Assembly (NCBI RefSeq): GCF_037392515.1
Contig: NC_090280.1
Coordinates: 28,525,118-28,589,117 of the forward strand
From: Haliotis asinina
Lineage: Eukaryota; Mollusca; Gastropoda; Lepetellida; Haliotidae
Length of the DNA: 64,000 bases
Direction of reading: 5' to 3'
Made by a program: the position numbers and the translations under genes. Shown piece after piece: positions 57,225 through 64,000 of this stretch; positions within the stretch are counted from its first letter, which is position 1, and the number at the start of each line of letters is the position of its first letter. Below the pieces are notes generated by a model. The model ran no database searches and was not told the origin of the DNA. It worked only from the letters and a program-made list of their open reading frames with translations.

Positions 57225-59054
57225 ATTCCAAATTTACAGTCAAACAGTTGTGAAAAAGAATTATTAGCTTTAACACAAGATTTAATACAGCTATTAGATG
57301 GATTTAATGCAGCCTAACATCTTGGGTGATAATCTTTTCTGTTGCAAAGCTAACCATAATTTCGATCTTTTAACCAAATCAAATGCTTTTGAGAAGTCGA
57401 CGAAGAAAGCATACAGTTTACCCTTTTTGCTAGAATCCTCTTTTTAATAGAGTGGACGATGAAAATGTTGTCGACAGTTGAGTATCCTCTTCTAAACCCT
57501 GCCTGTGCTTCAGATAGTTTAACATAAGCTTCACTCCAAAATTTGAGTCTGTTAATAACTGATATGTACAATTTACTAAATACACTGAGGACAGTAATTC
57601 CTCTATAATTTGAAAATGAATCTCGATCTCCCTTTTTATGAATAGGGACAATAAGACCGACCGACCGACCACTGACCAGGAAACACCCCGTTCTAAAAAA
57701 TCATGTTGAATAAAACTGTTAAATACGGAACAAGAATATCAGAAGAATATTTAAAGAATTCAGCGATTAATTTATCATCACCTGCAGATTTAGAACATTT
57801 AAGAGTATCTATTGCTTTGGTAAACTCATCTGATGTCATGGGAAATTCCAGAATTGTAACATTATTATGTGTAGGCTGATAATTACCCATATGCATGTAA
57901 CTTATATTTAGATCCTTGTACATATTACTGAAATACTCATAACACTCTTGCAAAGATATATTAGGATGGAGTACTACCGATACAGAAAAGCTTTGAAATA
58001 TATTCCAAAAAGATTTACTATTAAACAGATTGTCAGTTAGCAATCTCACTATCTTGTCCTTTTTTCTCTCACGACCGAAGAAAATGTGTTTCTAGCCGCC
58101 AAAAATCTTTTTAAATCCTCCTCAAGTCTAATCTCTCTGAATACCTTTAACACCCTCTCCCTCTCAGCGCGGCATTCAGTATCAAACCACGGCTGATCTT
58201 GGGTATTGAATACATAAATACTTCGCTTCATACAGTTGGCAGTTTTACATCAAATTTACAAATATGTCAACAGCTTCAGTAATATTTTCAGTCACAGCAT
58301 CAAGGAAAACATCAAAACCGTTTATACTATCATTGGACAGTAACCGTTCTCTAAATATGTCGACTTTGGTTTCATCTCAAACAAAGCGGTGTTCGGCCCG
58401 AGGAGAGACGTTTGGATACTGCAGGGGCATAACGTGGAGGTGACGTAACTGAAATTGACACGACAACAGTAGATGGTCGAATCTGACCTAGATACAATGT
58501 CGAATTGTTTACACATAGAAAAGACTGCGGGTGAATCAATAACAGTCAATTACACTTTTGCCCAAATGGCTTAACAATGTAAAATCCCCAACACTAGTGT
58601 CCTTGCCACAACGACCATTCAGTATGTAGATACATTTAGAGAAGCGCACAAATTAAGTAGCTTTCTTCCAGGAGGGTTAATCATTTAGTCGCAAGAATAT
58701 CACAGATTTCACAAAACGTTCAGCAAATGGTTAGGGTAGGATTGTTATTTTTCTTAACACTGATACCGTTATCTAACTTTTGAAGTAGAGTGCCATTCTT
58801 GGAAGAACATATAGTGGACAAAAATAGTTAGGGATATATCTACATTTTTAATTATGAATAATAATCTGTTTACTCATTGACAGTCTGATGAAATATCAAT
58901 CACCATCCCTAAATTATTTTGCCCAGTAAACTTAAAGACCGATTTTAAAATTTTTAAATTCCTTTGGGAAAGAAGTCTCTACTTCCACCCAAGGTACTGC
59001 CATACTGACAGTATGTTGTAGGCTAATTTAGGGAGATGTTCGGGCAAATGAAGA

Positions 59055-59318
59055 GTGAGTGAGTGAGTTTTAGTTTTACGCCGCATTCAGCAATATTCCA
59101 GCTATATGGCGGCGGTCTGTAAATAATCGAGTCTGGACCAGACAATCCAGTGATCAACAACATGAGCATCGATCTGCGTAATTGGGAACCGATGACATGT
59201 GTCAACCAAGTCCGACCACCCGATCCCGTTAGTCGCCTCTTACGACAAGCTGAGTCGCCTTCTATGGCACGCCTGAGTTGCTGAAGGCCTATTCTACCCC
59301 GGGACCTTCACGGGTCGC
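59055..59318 (-). mobile_element. Abalone-type SINE, full length
   Basis: 264 bp, tail (ACTC)n at 59055, head CGACCCGTGAAGGTCCCGGG at 59318 on the minus strand. A perfect 11-bp target duplication GCAAATGAAGA lies at 59044-59054 and 59319-59329. Best copy in the window for defining both ends. Confidence 0.9.
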
Positions 59319-59329
59319 GCAAATGAAGA

Positions 59330-60390
59330 ACCCCAGTCAGTATTTTTAACATCTAATCAGAAAATGTAACTATACTGGGTATCTACCGTACTAACCACTG
59401 ACAATACATCGGAATTTCGTGGAAATCCCACTGCTCAGAGACATAGAACGCTGGTTGTTTCTGCGTATCAACGAACACAGAGAACATATCAGGTAACATT
59501 GTAATGTAGTGTAAATGTAATGGACAAAAGACACTCATCAAAGCTTTCTGAGAAGACAATGATAAATGTTGGGGTCAATTTTGCCAGGTGTTTTTGTTTG
59601 GGAACTAGATTTCAAAATACAGAATGATGTCCAACACTGACTAACTGGCCACGAAATAGCCATCATTCTTTCGTGGCTATTCAGCTGTCCTTGAAGTCCA
59701 ACAAGCATCTCACACTTAAATGATATCGTCAAACTGAAACATCAAAACGCCTGCCAGATCGGGACAGATTTGGTGAGCATGTTTACAATATGAAGCATTT
59801 TCAATACATTCTTATTAAGGACAAATATGCTTATTAAAGAAGGTTAGATGTCGGGAAGTGAGACATTGATGATGTTGATTTTGGTCGGGTGGGAAGTCGG
59901 AAATGTAAATGTTACAGAAGTGAATCTTATGTTATGAAAGACTTAGGCGCAGTCAAATGCGATGATTCATTGATCAACAACTTCTGGATTGACTGTATAG
60001 CGTGATGGAGTCCATGTAAAGCCGATGTGAGAGAAGGGTCCACACAAGCTCCGTCTGATGTGATGAGATGACGGATGGTGCACATGGTAAGGAGATGCAA
60101 GTTGAAGACTCAGCAGAAGTAACGAAGCCAACATATCAGGTTCTAAATGGCTACTCTGAACTTCGTTTCGCAATCAGTCACTGTTTTCATGCATCCGATA
60201 ATATCATGCTTAGTGACTTTTGGAAGGATGACATGTATTCCCTGATACCTACCCTTCATGTAAGGGAAAAATAAATTCTGGCGAGATATCTTTGTTGACG
60301 CGATGTACATATGTTGTAAACGCTTAGAGATCATGCGCCCGAAGGGCCGCATGAGGAAATACAACGTTGATCAACCTCATATAAACTTAC
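59330..60390. other. Part of the first intron of gene 3; no feature recognised
   Basis: AT-rich. Contains only small open frames without recognisable domains. Confidence 0.4.
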
Positions 60391-60662
60391 GTCTGACAAG
60401 TCCTAACACCCAATGAAATGTGTCTCATTCGTAATCGTACCGTTATCCATTTCTGATAAGTGACAAGTAAGTGTCGAAATAGTGTATTCAATAGATCGAC
60501 AGAGACAATTCTCAACACATTTAAAGTTGACACCTTGACGCCTATGTTCCTGAAGAGTACCGAGCTACTATTAGTCGGCAGTTGATAAGACGGTACATCA
60601 AACCTGGGGCACGTTATTATAGTTACGAGCATGTTCACATGATCAACTAAAGACCACGTCAT
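60391..60662 (-). pseudogene. Gene 3, first exon: broken PAN/apple-like exon
   Basis: Starts MTWSLVDHVNMLVTIITCP at 60662 and keeps the donor GTAAGTTT at 60390. After RNIGVK a small deletion shifts the frame. In the shifted frame the rest of the domain is recognisable (CVENCLCRSIEYTISTLTCH, LSEMDNGTITNETHFIG), followed by an in-frame stop before DLSD. The exon is dead, matching the damage in the other two exons of this unit. Confidence 0.75.
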
Positions 60663-60665
60663 CAT

Positions 60666-61409
60666 TCTGCCGTCCACAGAGCTACATGAACGAATTAAGA
60701 AAGGATCGTCGCTGACTACGATTAAATGTCCATTATTTTTACGACTGTCGTCTTTGTTGCGTTTGTTTATCAGTCGCATCAGTACAGCATATCAGTTTGG
60801 AAGGAAATCAGATTCATATCGATGTTATTCTAGAGCTATATCTGGCTGTGTAAAGTAAGAATTCATGAGATGTTGTGATGTCTCCTTTTTCACTTGTTTA
60901 TATTTCAACAATTTTACGATAAAAGGTCACAAGGTAAGAAATATAGATTCTTCTGTGATTATTTTCTATACAAACGGATCTGTTGTACGATACAGTGCTC
61001 CGAAAATGAAGTTTATACATGTGTATCGATGAACATTGAGGCTTTTCGGTTTAGATAGATAAACTATTTAGTGAAAGAAAAACGTTCTTTGAGGCCAACG
61101 TCATGCAGTAGGCTATTTTTTATTACTCAGACAAATTACCAATATGTGCTTTCCCGACGCCCAAATATCAGAAAGATAATGTTGCAGCGACGTAACATGA
61201 AAGCAACTTGTGACATACGCGATAATAAACTGACAGCATGTTGCTAATGGTCCCTCAGTGCTCAGAGAGTGAATATGGGACAACATGCAAACCAGTACTC
61301 AGTCCAACGTTATCGAGGTCAACCAGAAGTATTAAACTCAAGTGAAGTCAAGTAAAGGCTGACGCCATCTGGTTAAATCTGGGCAGGGGCAGTAAATTCT
61401 TCTGCACAC
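60666..61409. other. Upstream flank of gene 3; no feature recognised
   Basis: AT-rich. Would hold the old promoter of gene 3. Nothing recognisable. Confidence 0.35.
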
Positions 61410-61467
61410 GGCACCCGTGGCGAGCCACCTCCTCGTGGTGGGTGCTGGGTAATGCTAAGAGCTCGCC
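61410..61467 (+). ncRNA. HDV-like ribozyme fold at 5' end of N7 (best preserved)
   Basis: P1: 61410-61416 GGCACCC with 61440-61446 GGGTGCT, opening with the G-U wobble. P2: 61419-61425 GGCGAGC with 61461-61467 GCTCGCC. P3: 61426-61429 CACC with 61437-61440 GGTG (the last G is shared with P1). L3: 61430-61436 TCCTCGT. P1.1: GG 61447-61448 with CC 61431-61432. Joining strand TAATG, then candidate catalytic C 61455 in CTAAGA. P4 is minimal or absent. L3 and the GGG-pyrimidine-AA strand match the hepatitis delta ribozyme as I know it. Confidence 0.75.
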
Positions 61468-62312
61468 TATACCCCCGTAGAGGACCCGGGGGATATGCCG
61501 TGGGATTAACCCGTTTGCCGTGGGTTGCATCCCTGTGTCGGCGGAGGAGGGGATCCTGGTGGTTGAGGGCAATAGGGACCTGTAACCGTGTTCCTGTTGC
61601 TCAATACACCACTTTGGCCCTGACTTCGCCTAGACGGGTGGTCGAATGGGCCCGGTTCGACCAATCGGCTGGTCACGCCAAGCCCTGTGCATGGAGTACT
61701 TTTTATATTTATCAATGCACACATGTCATTTGGAATTGTTGTAACTTTGGACTTGGTTTTATTATCTAAAACATTTTTGATTTTGAAATATGTTGTTCTG
61801 TAATTTGCCTAGAGTCCTATGCCAGAAGGCGGTGGCTCATGGGCCAATCTGGTGGAATTATTAATCTTTTAATTCTTCTGATGGAGTATATCATCCGGGT
61901 ATCCTTGGTGCTGCAAGCTGGAGGCCCGCTTGTTTTTAGCATTGTCCTTGTGATACTCCGTGGTGGGTGGGGAGCTCGGATGATGAACCAAAATAAACTA
62001 ACCATGGCTTATGAAAATCCAACAAAAAAATCCAAAACGGCCACTTGATATTGACCCTGTTGATAGTGACCATAGACCGTCTGCATCGATCGAGTATTGG
62101 CCGCGTTTCATCGTGATTGAGACTCCAGACAAGACATCGTTGAAGTTGAGCCCCTTTGCTGTATCCAAGGGTATTCAGGGTATTGCAGGGGACGTGAAGA
62201 ACATAACACGCTTACGTCCAGGTGGCCTACTAGTAGAGTGTGAGAAAAAGCAACAAGCAACCAATTTGCTTAACATCAAATCTTTCGTGGGCATTCCGGT
62301 CACGGTCTCTGA
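61410..62312 (+). mobile_element. N7: I/Nimb-like LINE, 5' part only
   Basis: 5' ribozyme-like end at 61410, 5' UTR (GGCCAATCTGGTGGAATTAT, CTCCGTGGTGGGTGGGGAGC) and ORF1 N-terminus from the second of two overlapping start codons at 62011 (MKIQQKNPKRPLDIDPVDSD) to VGIPVTVSE at about 62312, where homology stops. It has a 5' end but no 3' end, which ordinary target-primed insertion does not produce, so a later deletion or rearrangement is likely. Confidence 0.85.
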
Positions 62313-62734
62313 AACAACAGAGCATGTGTCGAAACATACAAGACATACTATTGGTTTTCTCGATAGAGTAGTAGATTTAGCCATTAAACATGTTATGACA
62401 AGACATCATACGGAACTAAGAGCATCAGTAGGACGATATTACTGTTGATACCTGTCAGCGGTTCCATTGGCTTTGTACATCGTGTCATGGTTGTACACTG
62501 TCATACATTCAGCGTGCCAAATATTCAAGCAATAATAAGAGATTGTATGTCACTTAGACAATAAGACCAAAACTACTGCAACAACAATAGTTTACACATA
62601 CCATGGTGGGCCTCGTTTGATCTTAATGACGTTAGAGTTTGTGAATCCGATGCAGGTTTCATGGCTGATAGCCAAATGACAGCACGAATTGAATGTTTGA
62701 AAATGTAATGTCATACCGCGACCTCTGCGCGAGG

Positions 62735-62865
62735 AATTGGCTAAATCTAGTTAGTCAGACTAGGACAGCCGCTGCAGACGGAGATGGCTAACTATATAGT
62801 TAGGTGGACTGGGACCGGCGCTTAAGGAGGAGCTGGCTAACGCTAGTTAGCTAGACAGGAACTGG
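62735..62865. repeat. Three degenerate copies of a 46-48 bp unit
   Basis: GGCTAA...TAGTTAG...GACTGGGAC-like units occur three times in a row (about 62740, 62788 and 62833), diverged from each other. A decayed minisatellite. Confidence 0.5.
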
Positions 62866-63859
62866 GGCAAATTTTATTGCTTGGGGGAATGTTTCGAATG
62901 TTTCTATAATTCTAAGAGGTGTTTGGGATCTGAATAAGTATGAACAGTTTCGTATTTTAACATCAGCACCATGATTGTTTGCTATTTGTTATTATTCACA
63001 ATTATGTTTTTTGATAAATGTTCCTGTATACTTGCTGAACCGATAAGGAACACATATTCTTTGCGGAAACCTCTAAAATTTGTCTCCTTCTCACTTTGGT
63101 CAAAGCACTACTAGATACAACTGATGACAGCAAGTGGTTCAGCATGTCTTTTTAACACATCACCCACACAATCAGGATAAAACAACACACTTTTCTTACT
63201 TGACGCTTCACAATAGTTCCCCTGCCCTACAACGTAGTTTCCCACAAAGACATTCTCTTGACAAAAACAGCACACTGACTTTTAAAAAGTCAAGCTTGCT
63301 GTCAACAAGTGCAACGATAAAGGGATAACCATGCTTTATCAGTTTAGTTTGCATATACTGGCGTACACCTTTGCGTGTTTAAATCAGCAGTAGTTAGAAG
63401 TACCACTGAACTTGTGAATGAATACCTTCACTTTATCTTGGAATATGCAGATGAAACCGTCAAAGATAAAATAGTTACTTGTGATATCTGAACTGTTTTT
63501 GCTATGAATCTATTTAAGAAATAAGTTTATGTAGTATTATTTTGTAGGACATACAGTCATTTTTAAACATAAGTTCAATCTTAGATCAGATTTCAGGATG
63601 AACTTTTCCAAAACGAATGTTGATATATCAGATCAATATAAAGAACTTTGTATCTGTTATTGATTTTTAGATGTCGACCATAAAGCTTGCTCCATCTCAT
63701 CCCTTCAGCCTGACATGGACGTAAAATTGGTGGAAGCATTGAGATCTATTCAGCTTTTATTTCACAATTATAGTCACTATTATAACTGTTATAACACCTG
63801 CCTTGATTAATACAACCATTAAATGCTTCAATTTCGCAAGGCAACATTTATTATGGCAT
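62866..63859. other. No feature recognised
   Basis: AT-rich intergenic DNA. A 64-codon plus-strand frame at 63134 lacks a recognisable domain. Confidence 0.4.
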
Positions 63860-64000
63860 GAGTGAGTGAGTGAGTTAATATCTAACGTCACATCGGCAAT
63901 ATTTCAGCCATATCGTGACGAGAACATTTTGATACTGAAATCAAACATGCATACATTATAAACACCTGTCGTCAAAGGACAGTAAAACAACTAGAATATC
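63860..64000 (-). mobile_element. N8: 3' end of another I/Nimb-like LINE
   Basis: Minus strand. Tail of TCACTCAC units at 63860, then the family 3' UTR (GATATGGCTGAAATATTGCC, TTTTACTGTCC read inversely), running off the right edge. The remainder lies outside the window. Confidence 0.85.

Larger units (their letters stand above)
49260..58650 (-). mobile_element. LINE G: EN-RT LINE split by N6
   Basis: Minus strand, two blocks. Right block 57225-58650: endonuclease end (YILNGRCGKD-like near 58610, SPAVFSMCKQFDIV), linker (QPWFDTECRAERERVLKVFR; SLQECYEYFSNMYKDLNISY), RT start (YRGITVLS-like, AQAGFRRGYSTVDNIFIVHS). Left block 49260-50558: RT continues directly (VRQGCVLSPFLFSIFINDLV, LLYADDVILFSDTIHGLQ), then a C-terminal region (MPILLYGADVWGLDCDSNST). 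The two blocks meet within KFG-VRQG at the N6 target duplication. Several frame changes. Clade not assigned: I cannot tell CR1, RTE-like or other from these pieces. Confidence 0.7.

Overview
The window looks like nuclear DNA of a marine gastropod, most likely an abalone (Haliotis) or close relative. The reasons are a short interspersed repeat whose sequence I associate with abalone genomes, AT-rich introns and intergenic DNA, genes split by GT-AG introns, and a heavy load of LINEs and Tc1, Harbinger, Kolobok and MULE-type transposons. I see no LTR or virus-derived element, no tRNA or rRNA gene and no CRISPR.

Host genes: the minus strand carries a tandem array of one gene type. Each copy has three recognisable exons with matching splice phases: a signal-peptide plus PAN/apple-like exon (phase 0 end), an 85-nt Cys-rich EGF-like mini-exon (phase 0 to 1), and a long ankyrin exon (phase 1 start) made of a 67-residue two-repeat module. 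Gene 1 uses 10716-10435, 9040-8956 and 6729-5150 (648 codons joined). Gene 2 uses 42745-42461, 36152-36068 and 32943-31409 (634 codons). Gene 3 (60662-60391, 48887-48847, 48256-46503) is decayed. A fourth partial copy keeps a broken PAN exon (about 17380-17600) and mini-exon (13525-13605). If the joins are right, the product enters the secretory pathway yet carries about 15 ankyrin repeats. I found no transmembrane exon.

Mobile DNA: one LINE family with CCHC ORF1 and endonuclease, RT and RNase H in ORF2 (I/Nimb-like, here 'N') has eight pieces: 1-1870, 11361-13222, 20748-26142, 27336-29311, 37448-37872, 50559-57224, 61410-62312 and 63860-64000. Five keep the 5' end, all starting at the same G of a fold with the layout of an HDV-like self-cleaving ribozyme. 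The family's 3' end resembles the 3' end of the abalone SINE (3742-3950, 10008-10277, 30001-30203, 59055-59318 and fragments), suggesting the LINE machinery moves the SINE.

Nesting: a CR1/L2-like LINE (19188-29400) was hit by N3 and N4, and N4 by a MULE-type MITE. Another LINE (49260-58650) was hit by N6, and N6 by a Kolobok-like element with a THAP relic. An L2-like LINE (36720-41000) was hit by an N fragment and a Harbinger element. Gene 2 carries a structurally complete Tc1 transposon (33717-35332, 341-aa DD34E transposase) in the intron between mini-exon and ankyrin exon.
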